Of a DNA stretch of 62,720 nt, positions 8,828 through 18,942 are shown piece after piece. Origin of the DNA: Burkholderiales bacterium (GTDB taxonomy: Bacteria; Pseudomonadota; Gammaproteobacteria; Burkholderiales; Burkholderiaceae_C); the NCBI GenBank assembly GCA_026400105.1, contig JAPLPQ010000101.1, positions 1-62,720 of the forward strand. The letters are read 5' to 3'. The position numbers and the translations under genes are program-made. Under the pieces are notes generated by a model. It saw only the letters and a list, made by a program, of their open reading frames with translations. It did not search any database and had not been told where the DNA came from. Position 1 is the stretch's first letter; each line of letters starts with the position of its first letter.

Positions 8828-9562
8828 ATGCCGAACGTCCCGCAGCGCCCCGACCGCATCCTGGTCGTGGACGACGATGCCCGTATCCGCGACCTGCTCA
8901 AGCGCTACCTGACCCAGGAGGGTCTGGATGTGCTGCTGGCCGAGGACGGACGCAGCCTGAGCCGTGTCCTGCAGCGCGAATCGGTCGACCTGATCGTGCT
9001 CGACCTGATGCTGCCGGGCGAGGACGGCCTGAGCATCTGCCGCCGGCTGCGCGAGGCCAAGGACCGCACGCCCATCATCATGCTGACGGCCAAGAGCGAG
9101 GATGTGGACCGCATCGTCGGGCTCGAGGTCGGCGCCGACGACTACCTGGGCAAGCCCTTCAACCCGCGCGAGCTGCTCGCGCGCATCCACGCGGTGCTGC
9201 GCCGCCGCCCGCCGGTCGAGGTGCCTGGCGCACCGTCGAGCGGCGACGAGGTGGTCAATTTCGGGCCCTACACGCTGGACCTGGGCCTGCGCACGCTGCG
9301 CAAGCAGGGCAGTGACATCGCGCTGACGACCGGCGAGTTCGCGATGCTCAAGGCGCTGGTGCGCCATCCACGCCAGCCGCTGTCGCGCGACAAGCTGGCC
9401 CAGCTCGCGCGCGGACGCGAATTCGAGCCGTTCGACCGCAGCCTTGATGTGCAGGTGTCGCGGCTGCGCAAACTGATCGAGGAAGACCCGACCACGCCAC
9501 GCTATATCCAGACGGTCTGGGGCGTGGGCTATGTCTTCGTGCCGGACGGGCAGTCGGATTGA
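8828..9562 (+). CDS. ompR: OmpR-family response regulator
   Basis: A 244-residue response regulator with an N-terminal receiver domain (acidic pocket VVDDD near residue 12, phosphoacceptor Asp59 in VLDLMLPGEDG, conserved Lys in LGKPFNPREL). A C-terminal OmpR/PhoB winged helix follows (LTTGEFAMLKALVRHP and IQTVWGVGYVF). GGAAG precedes the ATG at 8828 by 7 bases; an in-frame TTG at 8804 is less likely. The next gene, an EnvZ-type kinase, overlaps its stop codon, so the two form a two-component pair. The stimulus is unknown; osmotic or envelope response is the family expectation. Confidence 0.9.
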   Translation: MPNVPQRPDRILVVDDDARIRDLLKRYLTQEGLDVLLAEDGRSLSRVLQRESVDLIVLDLMLPGEDGLSICRRLREAKDRTPIIMLTAKSEDVDRIVGLEVGADDYLGKPFNPRELLARIHAVLRRRPPVEVPGAPSSGDEVVNFGPYTLDLGLRTLRKQGSDIALTTGEFAMLKALVRHPRQPLSRDKLAQLARGREFEPFDRSLDVQVSRLRKLIEEDPTTPRYIQTVWGVGYVFVPDGQSD

Positions 9563-10929
9563 AGCCCGGCGCTCACCTGCGCCGGTTCAGGCTGCGCCTG
9601 GCCCAGGCCGTCGGCTGGCAAGGCATCAGCCTGTTCTGGCGCAACTGGTTCGCACTGGCGCTGATCCTGCTGGGCTGCATGCTGGCCTGGCTGCAGAGCT
9701 ATCGGGCGCTCGAGTTCGAGCCCCGGGCCTTGCAGGGCGCGCGCCAGATCGCCTCGCTGGTCAACCTGAGCCGGGCCGCTCTGCGCCATGTCGATGCGAT
9801 TGCGCGCGTGTCGTTGATGAAGTCGCTGCTCGACGAGGAGGAGGTGCAGATCTCGGTGCGCGAGCCGGGCGACAGCTACCAGCCCTATGACCAGGACGCC
9901 TTTGGTCGCCGCATCAGCGCCGAACTGACGCAGCTGCTGGGCAAGGGCACGCTGGTGGCGCGCGAGGTCAACGGCCGGGACGGGCTCTGGGTCGGCTTCA
10001 AGATCGGGCGCGAGCAGTTCTGGCTCCTGACCGACCCCAAGCGCGTCGGTGCGGTCGAGCGCGGCACCCTGCTGGTCTGGCTGGGCATCGCGGGCCTGCT
10101 CTCGCTGCTGGGGTCGGCGCTGCTGGCGCGCCTGATCAACCAGCCGCTCAAGCGGCTGCAGGTCGCAGCGACCCAGGTGCGCGAGGGCAACTTCGCCTCG
10201 GTGCGGCTGGACGAGACGGTCACCACGCAGGAGATCCGCGAGGTCAACATCGGCTTCAACCGCATGGCGCGCCAGCTCGGCCAGGCCGAGCAGGACCGGG
10301 TGCTGATGCTGGCCGGGATCTCGCACGACCTGCGCACGCCGCTGGCCAGGCTGCGGCTCGAGGCCGAGCTCAGCGTGACCGACGAGAACGCGCGCGCCTA
10401 CATGGTGGCCGACATCGAGCAGGTCGATGCGACCATAGACAAGTTCCTCGACTATGCGCGCACCGGACCGGAGCACAGCGAGCCGGTCGATCTGGCCGGC
10501 GCGGTGAACGACGCGGTGCGTACCTGCGGCCCCAGGAGCCCGCTGCGGCTGCAGATGCAGATCGACCCCGGCACGGTGGTGCTGGGCGATGCGGTCGAGC
10601 TGCGGCGCGTGTTTTCCAACCTGCTGGAAAACGCGCTGCGCTACGGCCGCGGGGCCGATGGGGTGGCCGAAGTCGAGGTCGAGGCCGAGGTCTTGGCGCA
10701 GAAGGTGCGCGTGACGCTGCGCGACCACGGCCCCGGGGTCAGCGCCGAGCAGCTGCCGCGCCTGACCCAGCCCTTCTTCCGTGGCGATGCGGCGCGCACC
10801 ACCGCCAGCGGATCGGGACTGGGACTGGCCATCGTCAACAAGACCGTGGCACGCATGGGCGGCCAGCTCGCGCTGCGCTGCCACCCGGAAGGCGGACTGG
10901 TGGCCGAGCTGCTGCTGCGACGTGGTTGA
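9559..10929 (+). CDS. envZ: EnvZ-like sensor histidine kinase
   Basis: A 456-residue membrane kinase that partners the OmpR-type regulator. A transmembrane helix (FALALILLGCMLAWL, near residue 33) precedes a periplasmic domain, and a second helix (VWLGIAGLLSLLGSALL, near 180) leads into a HAMP region. The dimerization/phosphoacceptor box is ISHDLRTPLARLRLE with His256. The ATPase domain carries the N box (NLLENALRYG) and G boxes (DHGPGV, GSGLGLAIVNK). The TTG start at 9559 overlaps the ompR TGA, so translation is probably coupled. It converges on ispF, with 23 bases between stops. Confidence 0.9.
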   Translation: MKPGAHLRRFRLRLAQAVGWQGISLFWRNWFALALILLGCMLAWLQSYRALEFEPRALQGARQIASLVNLSRAALRHVDAIARVSLMKSLLDEEEVQISVREPGDSYQPYDQDAFGRRISAELTQLLGKGTLVAREVNGRDGLWVGFKIGREQFWLLTDPKRVGAVERGTLLVWLGIAGLLSLLGSALLARLINQPLKRLQVAATQVREGNFASVRLDETVTTQEIREVNIGFNRMARQLGQAEQDRVLMLAGISHDLRTPLARLRLEAELSVTDENARAYMVADIEQVDATIDKFLDYARTGPEHSEPVDLAGAVNDAVRTCGPRSPLRLQMQIDPGTVVLGDAVELRRVFSNLLENALRYGRGADGVAEVEVEAEVLAQKVRVTLRDHGPGVSAEQLPRLTQPFFRGDAARTTASGSGLGLAIVNKTVARMGGQLALRCHPEGGLVAELLLRRG

Positions 10930-10952
10930 ATCAAGGCTGAATCAGGCCCGCA

Positions 10953-11456
10953 TCAGCCGCGAATCAGCAAGGCCACGGCGCGCGCCTCGATGCTGCGGCC
11001 CTCGCCGACCGGGCCCATCTTCTCGGCGGTCTTGGCCTTGACGTTGACCTGGGTCGGGTCGACACCCAGCGCCTGCGCGATGCGCGAGCGCATCGCGGCC
11101 TTGTAGGGCGCGAGCTTGGGCGCCTGCGCGATCACGGTGCAGTCGACGTTGACGAGCTGGTAGCCGGTCTGGCCGACCGCCGCGACCGCCTGCTGCAGCA
11201 ACAGGTAGGAGTCGGCGCCCTTGAAGGCCGGATCGTTGTCGGGAAAATGGGTGCCGATGTCGCCCAGGCCGGCCGCGCCGAGCAGCGCGTCGGTGATCGC
11301 ATGCAGCAGTGCATCGGCATCCGAATGACCCAGCAGGCCCTTCTCGTAGGGAATCTCGACCCCGCCCAGGATCAGGGGCCGGCCCTCGACCAGGGCATGG
11401 ACATCCCAGCCCTCGCCGATGCGCAGGGGGGGCAGAGAGGAAATGGTGGCGCTCAT
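10953..11456 (-). CDS. ispF: 2-C-methyl-D-erythritol 2,4-cyclodiphosphate synthase
   Basis: IspF cyclizes CDP-methylerythritol 2-phosphate to MEcPP in the non-mevalonate isoprenoid pathway. The 167-residue protein has the zinc ligands DVH (GWDVHAL, near residue 17) and the His of [31 protein letters not shown] and the C-terminal [14 protein letters not shown] are family motifs. The ATG at 11456 yields the normal length; the longer open frame upstream belongs to the ispD gap. It lies 47 bases downstream of ispD on the same strand, the common ispD-ispF arrangement. Confidence 0.96.
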   Translation of the reverse strand: MSATISSLPPLRIGEGWDVHALVEGRPLILGGVEIPYEKGLLGHSDADALLHAITDALLGAAGLGDIGTHFPDNDPAFKGADSYLLLQQAVAAVGQTGYQLVNVDCTVIAQAPKLAPYKAAMRSRIAQALGVDPTQVNVKAKTAEKMGPVGEGRSIEARAVALLIRG

Positions 11457-11503
11457 GGGGACTCGCTTGCTTCGGGAATGGAGATTGAAAAAACCCGGCG
11501 GGA

Positions 11504-12271
11504 TCAGGCCGCTGGCGCCGAGGCGCGCAGGCGCAGCAGGGCCTCGGCCAGCGCGAAATCTTCCGGGTAGGTGACCTTGAAGTTCTGCGCGCTGCCGCGC
11601 ACCAGCCGTGGCGACAGTCCGCAGGCCTCGATCGCGCTGGCTTCGTCGGTGATGCCGGCGTAGCCCAGGGCTTCGGCGGCGGCCAGGGCCTGCTCGAGCG
11701 CGCCGAGGCGGAACATCTGCGGCGTCTGTGCCAGCCATTTGTCGTCGCGCGCCAGCGTGGCGGCGACGCGCGCGCCGGCCTCGTCGGCCCGCGCGGCCTT
11801 GAGCGTGTCGGGCAGGGGCAGCGCCAGCAGACCACCGACCGGATCGTCGCGGCAGGCCTCGATCAGCGCGGCGATCTGCTGCGGCAGGATCAGGCAGCGC
11901 GCCGCGTCATGCACCAGCACCCAGTCGCGCCGGTCAGCGCCCGCTTGCAGCAGGGCGCGCAGACCGTTGTGCACGCTCGCGGCCCGGCTGGCGCCGCCGA
12001 CGCGCAGCACCCGCACGCGCGGGTCCGGGATGGACAGGCTGTCGTCATCGGGCGCGACGACCAGGGCGATGCTGGCGAGTTGCGGCAGCGCCAGGAAGGC
12101 CGTCAGCGTGTGGTCGACCAGGCGCAGGCCGGCGAGCTGCTCGTACTGCTTGGGGCCGGCGCGGCCGGCGCGGCTGCCGCTGCCGGCGCAGGGAATCAGC
12201 GCATGACAGCGCGGCGATCGCGGCGCACTGGCCGCGTCGAAGGAAGGAATAGGCTTGGGATCGTGCGGCAT
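11504..12271 (-). CDS. ispD: 2-C-methyl-D-erythritol 4-phosphate cytidylyltransferase
   Basis: IspD couples methylerythritol 4-phosphate to CTP. The 255-residue product shows the nucleotide-binding loop [17 protein letters not shown] near residue 27, VHDAARCLI for metal and CTP contact, [10 protein letters not shown], and the C-terminal [11 protein letters not shown] and [14 protein letters not shown]. The first about 22 residues precede the family domain and may be a short leader; no closer start fits. It is divergent from mfd and forms a pair with ispF. Together they supply two consecutive-but-one MEP steps. Confidence 0.95.
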   Translation of the reverse strand: MPHDPKPIPSFDAASAPRSPRCHALIPCAGSGSRAGRAGPKQYEQLAGLRLVDHTLTAFLALPQLASIALVVAPDDDSLSIPDPRVRVLRVGGASRAASVHNGLRALLQAGADRRDWVLVHDAARCLILPQQIAALIEACRDDPVGGLLALPLPDTLKAARADEAGARVAATLARDDKWLAQTPQMFRLGALEQALAAAEALGYAGITDEASAIEACGLSPRLVRGSAQNFKVTYPEDFALAEALLRLRASAPAA

Positions 12272-12359
12272 GGATGGAGGATTCTAGAATCAAGCCCTGG
12301 CCACCCCCCGCCCAAACCCGGAGCGGGGTACTGCTTTTGGCCATCAGCACCGACCCAGC

Positions 12360-15300
12360 ATGGAACTGCCCAAACTCACCCCTGGCAAACGCTACAGCCT
12401 GCCGCGTCCGACGGGCTCGGCCGACGCCCTGTTGCTGGCCGAGCTCGGCCTGCGCGAAAAGGCTGCCGGTCGTCCGGTCGCCATCATCACGGCCGATGCC
12501 AACGATGCCCGGCGCCTGCTCGACGAGCTGCCCTTTTTCGCGCCGGGACTGCGCTGCGCCCTGTTCCCGGACTGGGAGACCCTGCCCTACGACAGCTTCT
12601 CGCCACACCAGGACCTGATCAGCGAGCGGCTCGCCACCCTGTGGCGCATCCAGCAGCGCGACCAGGCGCAAGGCGCCGATGTCGTGATCGTGCCGGCCAC
12701 CACCGCGCTGTACCGGCTGGCGCCGCCGGCCTTCATGGCCGGCTACACCTTCGAGTTCAAGGTCAGGCAAAAGCTCGACGAGGCCAGGTTCAAGGCCCAG
12801 CTGACGCTGGCAGGCTACCAGCATGTGACCCAGGTGGTCAGCCCGGGTGAATACGCGGTGCGCGGCGGCCTGATCGACCTGTTCCCGATGGGCTCGCTGG
12901 TGCCCTTCCGGGTCGACCTATTCGACGACGAAATCGACTCGATCCGCACCTTCGACCCCGACAGCCAGCGCAGCCTGTATCCGGTGCCCGAGGTGCGGCT
13001 GCTGCCCGGGCGCGAGTTCCCGATGGACGAGGCGGCGCGCACCCGTTTTCGCAAGCGCTGGCGCGAACTGCTCGAGGGCGACCCGACCAAGAGCCGGATC
13101 TACAAGGACATCGGCAACGGCGTCGCCACCGCCGGCATCGAGTACTACCTGCCGCTGTTCTTCGAGCAGACCGCGACCGTGTTCGACTACCTGGGGGCGG
13201 ACGCCACGCTGGTGCTGCATGGCGATCTGGAGCCGGCCTTCCAGCGCTTCTGGCAGGACACACGCGAGCGCTACCGCCTGGTCCAGAGCGACCCGGACCG
13301 CCCCGCCCTGCCGCCCGAGACCCTGTTCCTGGACGCCGAAGGCTTCTACGCGGTGGCCAAGCCGCATATGCAACTGGCGCTGCGCCCCGGCAGCCAGGAT
13401 GTCGAGCACAGCGCCTGGTTCCAGGCCCTGCCCGACCTGGGCGCACAGCGCGGCGCCGACGACCCGCTGGCCAAGCTGCACGCGCATATCCGCTCGACCG
13501 CTGACCGCGTGCTGCTGCTGGCCGAGAGCGACGGCCGGCGCGAGAGCCTGCTCGACTTCCTGCGCGCCAGCGGTGTCAGCCCGCCAGCCTTCGACAGCCT
13601 GGCCGAGTTCCAGGCCAGCGACGAGAAGGTCGGCATCGCGACTGCCGCGCTGGCCAGCGGCTTCGCCTGGATCGAGGGCGGCATCGCCTTCGTCACCGAG
13701 ACCGAACTGTTCGCGGCCGGCCCGACCACGCGCCGCCGGCGCAAGCAGGAGCAGGTCAGCGATGTCGAGGCGCTGATCAAGGACCTGTCCGAGCTCAACG
13801 TCGGCGACCCGGTGGTGCACAGCGCGCATGGCATCGGGCGCTACCGCGGCCTGATCAACATGGACCTGGGCGAGAAGAACGCCGACGGCAGCCCCGCGTT
13901 GCAGGAATTCCTGCACCTGGAATACGCCAACGACGCCACGCTCTACGTGCCGGTCAGCCAGCTGCAGCTGATCAGCCGCTACACCGGCGTCAGCGCCGAC
14001 GAGGCACCGCTGCACCGCCTGGGGTCCGGCCAGTGGGAGAAGGCGCGGCGCCGCGCCGCCGAACAGGTGCGCGACGCTGCGGCCGAGCTCCTCAACATCT
14101 ACGCCCGCCGTGCCGCGCGCGAGGGCCATGCCTTCCGCTACTCGCCGCACGACTACGAGACCTTCGCCAACGACTTCGGCTTCGAGGAAACCGCCGACCA
14201 GAACGCCGCCATCCACGCGGTGATCCAGGACATGATCAGCCCGCAGCCGATGGACCGGCTCGTCTGCGGCGATGTCGGCTTCGGCAAGACCGAGGTCGCC
14301 TTGCGCGCGGCCTTCGTCGCGGTCACGGGCGGCAAGCAGGTCGCCTTCCTGGCGCCGACCACGCTGCTGGCCGAACAGCATTTCCAGACGCTGGTCGACC
14401 GCTTCGCCAAATGGCCGGTCAAGATCGCCGAGATGAGCCGATTCCGCACCACCAAGGAGATCAACACGGCCTTGAAGGGCGTGGCCGACGGCACGATCGA
14501 CATCGTGGTCGGCACGCACAAGCTGCTGTCGGAAAAGACCCAGTTCAAGAACCTGGGCCTGCTGATCATCGACGAGGAACACCGCTTCGGCGTGCGGCAC
14601 AAGGAGCAGATGAAGGCGCTGCGCGCCGAAGTAGACGTGCTGACCCTGACCGCGACGCCAATCCCGCGCACGCTGGGCATGGCGCTCGAGGGCCTCAGGG
14701 ATTTGAGCGTGATCGCGACCGCGCCGCAACGCCGGCTCGCCATCAAGACCTTCGTGCGCAGCGAGAGCAAGGGCGTGATCCGCGAGGCAGTGCTGCGCGA
14801 ATTGAAGCGCGGCGGCCAGGTCTACTTCCTGCACAACGAGGTCGACACGATCGAGAACCGCAAGCAGATGCTCGAAGAGATACTGCCCGAGGCGCGCATC
14901 GCGATCGCGCACGGCCAGATGCCCGAGCGCGAACTCGAGCGCGTGATGCGCGACTTCGTGGCCCAGCGCTTCAACCTGCTGCTGTGCTCGACCATCATCG
15001 AGACCGGCATCGACGTGCCGACCGCCAACACCATCATCATGGCGCGCGCCGACAAGTTCGGCCTGGCCCAGTTGCACCAGCTGCGCGGCCGGGTCGGGCG
15101 CAGCCACCACCAGGCCTATGCCTACCTGCTGGTGCCCGACATCGAGGGCCTGACCAAGCAGGCGCAGCAGCGCCTGGACGCGATCCAGCAGATGGAGGAA
15201 CTCGGCAGCGGCTTCTACCTCGCGATGCACGACCTCGAGATTCGCGGCGCCGGCGAGGTGCTGGGCGAGAACCAGAGCGGCAACATGCTCGAAGTGGGCT

Positions 15301-15848
15301 TCCAGCTCTACAACGAGATGCTGTCCGAGGCGGTGGCGTCGCTCAAAGCCGGGCGCGAACCCGACCTGCTCAACCCGCTCAACGTCACGACCGACATCAA
15401 CCTGCACGCGCCCGCGCTGTTGCCCGACGACTACTGCGGCGACGTGCACCTGCGCCTGAGCTTCTACAAGAAGCTCGCGACCGCCAAGACCGGCGAGCAG
15501 GTCGACCGGCTGCTGGAGGAAATCGTCGACCGCTTCGGCAAGCTGCCGGCCCAGGCCCAGACCCTGATCGACGTGCACCGCCTGCGCGTGCTGAGCCAGC
15601 CCTACGGCGTGCAGAAGGTCGATGCGACGCCGGGCGTGATCCTGATCACCTTCCGCCCGAACCCGCCGATCGACCCGATGAAGATCATCGAGCTGGTGCA
15701 GAAGAACCGCCATGTCAGATTAGCCGGCAACGACAAGCTGCGCATCGAGCGCGCGCTGGCCGAGCCGAAGGACCGGGCGCAACTGGTGCGCGACATCTTG
15801 CGGTCGCTGGGGCAGCCGGTGGTGGCTGGGGTAGCGGTCAAGGCTTGA
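12360..15848 (+). CDS. mfd: Transcription-repair coupling factor
   Basis: Mfd is the ATP-driven translocase that removes stalled RNA polymerase and recruits UvrAB. The 1162-residue protein has UvrB-like N-terminal modules (PVAIITADANDARRLLDEL and LPYDSFSPHQDLISERL). An RNAP-interaction/CarD-like domain starts near residue 475 (LNVGDPVVHSAHGIGRYRGL). The helicase core follows with Walker A VCGDVGFGKTEVAL, DEEH (LLIIDEEHRFGVRHK), LTATPIPRTLGMAL, and motif VI QLRGRVGRSHHQAYAYL. The TRCF C-terminal domain closes it. Length matches the family. The next base-paired gene is an accessory nuclease-like remnant, so the normal downstream neighbourhood has been replaced. Confidence 0.97.
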   Translation: MELPKLTPGKRYSLPRPTGSADALLLAELGLREKAAGRPVAIITADANDARRLLDELPFFAPGLRCALFPDWETLPYDSFSPHQDLISERLATLWRIQQRDQAQGADVVIVPATTALYRLAPPAFMAGYTFEFKVRQKLDEARFKAQLTLAGYQHVTQVVSPGEYAVRGGLIDLFPMGSLVPFRVDLFDDEIDSIRTFDPDSQRSLYPVPEVRLLPGREFPMDEAARTRFRKRWRELLEGDPTKSRIYKDIGNGVATAGIEYYLPLFFEQTATVFDYLGADATLVLHGDLEPAFQRFWQDTRERYRLVQSDPDRPALPPETLFLDAEGFYAVAKPHMQLALRPGSQDVEHSAWFQALPDLGAQRGADDPLAKLHAHIRSTADRVLLLAESDGRRESLLDFLRASGVSPPAFDSLAEFQASDEKVGIATAALASGFAWIEGGIAFVTETELFAAGPTTRRRRKQEQVSDVEALIKDLSELNVGDPVVHSAHGIGRYRGLINMDLGEKNADGSPALQEFLHLEYANDATLYVPVSQLQLISRYTGVSADEAPLHRLGSGQWEKARRRAAEQVRDAAAELLNIYARRAAREGHAFRYSPHDYETFANDFGFEETADQNAAIHAVIQDMISPQPMDRLVCGDVGFGKTEVALRAAFVAVTGGKQVAFLAPTTLLAEQHFQTLVDRFAKWPVKIAEMSRFRTTKEINTALKGVADGTIDIVVGTHKLLSEKTQFKNLGLLIIDEEHRFGVRHKEQMKALRAEVDVLTLTATPIPRTLGMALEGLRDLSVIATAPQRRLAIKTFVRSESKGVIREAVLRELKRGGQVYFLHNEVDTIENRKQMLEEILPEARIAIAHGQMPERELERVMRDFVAQRFNLLLCSTIIETGIDVPTANTIIMARADKFGLAQLHQLRGRVGRSHHQAYAYLLVPDIEGLTKQAQQRLDAIQQMEELGSGFYLAMHDLEIRGAGEVLGENQSGNMLEVGFQLYNEMLSEAVASLKAGREPDLLNPLNVTTDINLHAPALLPDDYCGDVHLRLSFYKKLATAKTGEQVDRLLEEIVDRFGKLPAQAQTLIDVHRLRVLSQPYGVQKVDATPGVILITFRPNPPIDPMKIIELVQKNRHVRLAGNDKLRIERALAEPKDRAQLVRDILRSLGQPVVAGVAVKA

Positions 15849-16089
15849 CGGAGGGGCTCATGTGGCTGCCCCTGAGCTGGGGGTGGTCATGTGCGAAAAA
15901 GTAGTGGGGATGAAAGGTCTGGTTGAGGCTGGGAGCGGACGACCAGAACTGACTTGAGCAACGGCGGCATCCGACCCAAAGCCGTCCGTCAGTCTCTTGA
16001 AGAGCAGTCGTTCGTTCATCGCTTCAGACTCCCGCGAAGACCGATCGACATTGATAGCCGTACCGGGCGAAACCCAGGCGGCAGTTGGC
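15849..16089. other. Non-coding gap between mfd and the nuclease remnant
   Basis: These 241 bases hold no convincing gene, and no strong hairpin-plus-T terminator follows mfd. The base composition is lower in GC than mfd. The segment probably marks the left edge of the accessory island, but I see no direct or inverted repeat that defines an attachment site. Confidence 0.5.
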
Positions 16090-17259
16090 CTAGCGCTTCT
16101 CTGCTCTCATCCCACTGTTTACCCAGGTATCCAATGCGTCTACTCGGATGAACTTGGTGGGAACCTCATAAGGCGGGTGCACCATCCAATAGTTAAGCTC
16201 GCGACTGACGTAAACCTCCACATCTCTGGGAGGTACTTGCGCGGGCTTGGGCCACCTTAAGAGCTCAAACATCCTGTCTCGGTTCTTGGCCAGGAACTCT
16301 CGACGGTCGCGGATTCGGCTGTACTGGCCATCTCTGTCCTCGTCGGTCATTCCGAACATGCGGTCTCGCAATCGCCGCGAGTCCTTTATTGAGTGCGCCG
16401 TCTGGTTGTACTTGCACTCCGCATAGAGGACCGTGTTCGTGGCCGGCCAGTAGGCGAGGACATCATAGTCCCCGACGTCCGCGAAACCCTCCTTACGAAA
16501 CCGACGGAAGAAATCCACGCCGCCTTCAACGTACGGGGTGTGGCGCTTGAGAATCTCCACGGCGCGGTCCTCGAGCGCATCCTCAATGGACTTCTTGATG
16601 GACTTAACGACTGCCTGGACGTTTGGCCACCGGAAATCGGCTGGGAGAACGCCGTCTCGAACGGCTGACAGCCATATGAGCTGAGACCGACTGGCGTGCT
16701 CGGCTCCCCAGACGACCTGCTTTCCGACTGGGACAAGAGGCCGGATGGCATAGCGATGAAGACGCTTGCTGTGCTCCCAGAACGGGACATCGGTTTCGTC
16801 GATGGCTTTGCCAGGCAGCCGCCTGATGTCGGGTCCCGAAAGCGTCAGGAACGACACGATTGCAGCCGCCTCTGCCGGCGTGATTCCCTCAAACCCTTGC
16901 ACGATGGCATGAGCAATGCGGTCCGGTTCTCTCAGGTAGAACAGCGCCAAGCCGTCCGCTAAGCCATGGCGCAAAGGCTGGGTAAGCACTGTCAGGGCCT
17001 GCAGGAGCTTCTGCAGTTCGAACCCGGCGTCGGTCCAGACTGCCTTCTGGAGCTCTTCGCTAACGAGAAGCTCAGCGGCTGCGCCCTCCACTGCATCGGC
17101 ATTCTTGATGCCCTCGCCTAGCCTGATTCGCGCCAACTCGTATGCGTATTCCTCCCCTCGCTCCTGACAGGTCTCCGAGTAGAAGACCTCGGGAACGAAC
17201 TGGTCGTCGATGTCCACACCGCCCACTTCGACCTGATTGTGTAGAACGTCGCTTGCTCC
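16090..17259 (-). pseudogene. PD-(D/E)xK nuclease-like protein, N-terminus removed by IS66
   Basis: I do not recognise a named family. The readable frame of about 389 codons stays open to base 17259, exactly where the IS66 terminal repeat begins, so the 5' part was lost to the insertion. The nearest usable start is a GTG at 17226. A C-terminal region has a restriction-endonuclease-like core: GDYDVLAYW supplies the Asp and LYAECKYN the E-x-K, preceded by RFRKEGFADVGDYD. Upstream is a helical region (LQKLLQALTVLTQPL, GFEGITPAEAAAIV) of unknown role. Base composition is less GC-rich than the flanking housekeeping genes, consistent with acquisition. A defence or DNA-processing role is only a guess. 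Confidence 0.6.
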
Positions 17260-17287
17260 GTAAGCGTCTGGCGAACGCCATACTTGA
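17260..17287 (+). repeat. IS66 terminal inverted repeat, left end
   Basis: It begins GTAAGCGTCTGGCGAACGCC and ends in ACTTGA. It matches the complement of the right end with a few mismatches and a one-base offset near the inner end. Confidence 0.8.
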
Positions 17288-17313
17288 CCGCCAGCGCGGC
17301 ATGAGCTTGACGC

Positions 17314-18861
17314 TCAGGCGCAGGCGTCGCTGGCGGGCTGCCAGCGGTGCGGCAACAGTTCCTCGATCTGGCTGGCCTTGTGCGTGGGCAGCCGGGTCAA
17401 CACATCCTTGAGGTATTCATACGGGTCGTGCCCGTTCATGCGTGCCGACTGGATCAGGCTCATGATGGCGGCCGCGCGCTGGCCGGCCCTGAGTGAGCCG
17501 GCAAAGAGCCAGTTGTTGCGCCCGAGCGCAATCGGCCGAATCTGGTTCTCGATCCAGTTGTTGTCCGCAGGCAGTTGCGCATCTTCGACGAAGCGCGTCA
17601 GCGCAGACCATCGGTTGAGGCTGTAGTCCAGCGCCTTGGCGGTGGCCGAGTTGCCCGGCACCTTCTGACGTTGCAGTGTCATCCACTCGTGCAGCGCGTC
17701 GAACACGGGGCGGGTCTGCTGCTGTCGTACCGTCTTTCTTTCCTCGGTCTCCAGGTCCTTGACCTGGCGCTCGATCTCATAAATCTTGCCGAACTGCTCA
17801 AGCGCGAATTCGGCGATCTGGCTCTTGTTGGCCACGTGCAGGTCGAAGAACTTGCGCCGCGCGTGCGCCAGGCAGCCCGCCTCGATGATTCGGCCTGACT
17901 TGAACCCTTCCTTGTAGCCGGAGTAGTCATCGCAAACCAAGGTACCCTGCCAGTCGCCGAGGAACTCGCGCGCATGCACGCCGGCACGCGACTCGCAGAA
18001 GTCGTAGACGACGGCCTTGAGGTCTTCGAATGCCCCGCAGGCGTAGGCCCACAGATAGGCACGATGCGTCTTGCCGTTGCCGGGCTTGAGCATCTGCACC
18101 GGCGTCTCGTCGGCGTGCAGTACGCCATGGCTGAGGATCACGGCCTTGAGGGCATCGACCAGCGGCTGCAGCCGCACGCCGCAGGTGCCCACCCACTGCG
18201 CCAGGGTCGAGCGCGGGATTGCAAAGCCGGCGCGCCCGAAGATCGGCTCCAGGCGATAAAGCGGCTGGTGGTCGGCGTACTTGGCCACCATCACATGGGC
18301 CAGCAGGCCCGCCGTCGGAATCCCCTTGTCGATCACATGGGGCTCGACCGGCTCCTGCACAATCGTCTCGCACTGGGCACAGGCCCATTTGCCACGGATG
18401 TGGCGCTCGACCGTGAACACACCCGGGACGTAGTCGAGCTTCTCGCTGACGTCCTCGCCGATGCGCTTCATCTGGCAGCTGCAGGCGCAGGTGGTCGATT
18501 TAGGGTCGTGGCGGATCTCGCGCCGCGGCAGGTGAGCTGGCAGCGGTTGACGTTTGGGCTGCTGTTTGGCTTGGCGCTCAGGTGTGGACGGCGCGAGCTG
18601 CTCAAGCTCCTCGGCCACGGCCTGCAGGTCGGCATCGAGCGACTCCTCGAGCAGGCTACGCTGCTCGGGACTGAAACGCTCGGACTGGGCGGCGAATTTG
18701 AGCCGCTTGAGCACGGCATTCTCGTGCGTGAGCTTGTCGATGACCGCCTGCTTGTGGCGCAGGTCTCCCCTGGCGTGCTCCAGGTCGCCCATGAGCCGGC
18801 CGAGCATCTCGCGCAGCTGCTCGGCGCTGAGTTCGGACAGGGACTCGGGGGCCAGGATCAT
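17314..18861 (-). CDS. tnpC: IS66 transposase TnpC
   Basis: The 515-residue DDE transposase of IS66. An N-terminal coiled coil (LMGDLEHARGDLRHKQAVID) leads to the zinc-finger-like region (TTCACSCQMKRIGED and KWACAQCETI) and the catalytic core. The core includes LHADETPVQML, TLVCDDYSGYKEGF, LAHARRKFFDLH and the C-terminal glutamate segment DNNWIENQIRPIALGRNNW. Length is normal and no frameshift is visible. It is the last gene of the tnpABC set, 81 bases after tnpB. Confidence 0.95.
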   Translation of the reverse strand: MILAPESLSELSAEQLREMLGRLMGDLEHARGDLRHKQAVIDKLTHENAVLKRLKFAAQSERFSPEQRSLLEESLDADLQAVAEELEQLAPSTPERQAKQQPKRQPLPAHLPRREIRHDPKSTTCACSCQMKRIGEDVSEKLDYVPGVFTVERHIRGKWACAQCETIVQEPVEPHVIDKGIPTAGLLAHVMVAKYADHQPLYRLEPIFGRAGFAIPRSTLAQWVGTCGVRLQPLVDALKAVILSHGVLHADETPVQMLKPGNGKTHRAYLWAYACGAFEDLKAVVYDFCESRAGVHAREFLGDWQGTLVCDDYSGYKEGFKSGRIIEAGCLAHARRKFFDLHVANKSQIAEFALEQFGKIYEIERQVKDLETEERKTVRQQQTRPVFDALHEWMTLQRQKVPGNSATAKALDYSLNRWSALTRFVEDAQLPADNNWIENQIRPIALGRNNWLFAGSLRAGQRAAAIMSLIQSARMNGHDPYEYLKDVLTRLPTHKASQIEELLPHRWQPASDACA

Positions 18862-18942
18862 GAACCCAAGTGTGCCCGCTCGCCAGCATGGCAGCCATCG
18901 GCATATCCCCCGATTGCCAGGCGGTGCTGGAGCCGTGACGGT

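Noticed and set aside
12918..15713. A 931-codon open frame on the minus strand across mfd
   Set aside because: Mfd has every expected motif on the plus strand. The long antisense frame is Leu/Gln/Asp/Val-rich shadow sequence produced by high GC, with no family motif.
15849..16089. Attachment site or remnant transposon at the island's left edge
   Set aside because: I looked for direct repeats near 21832-21857 and for terminal inverted repeats and found none that hold up by eye.
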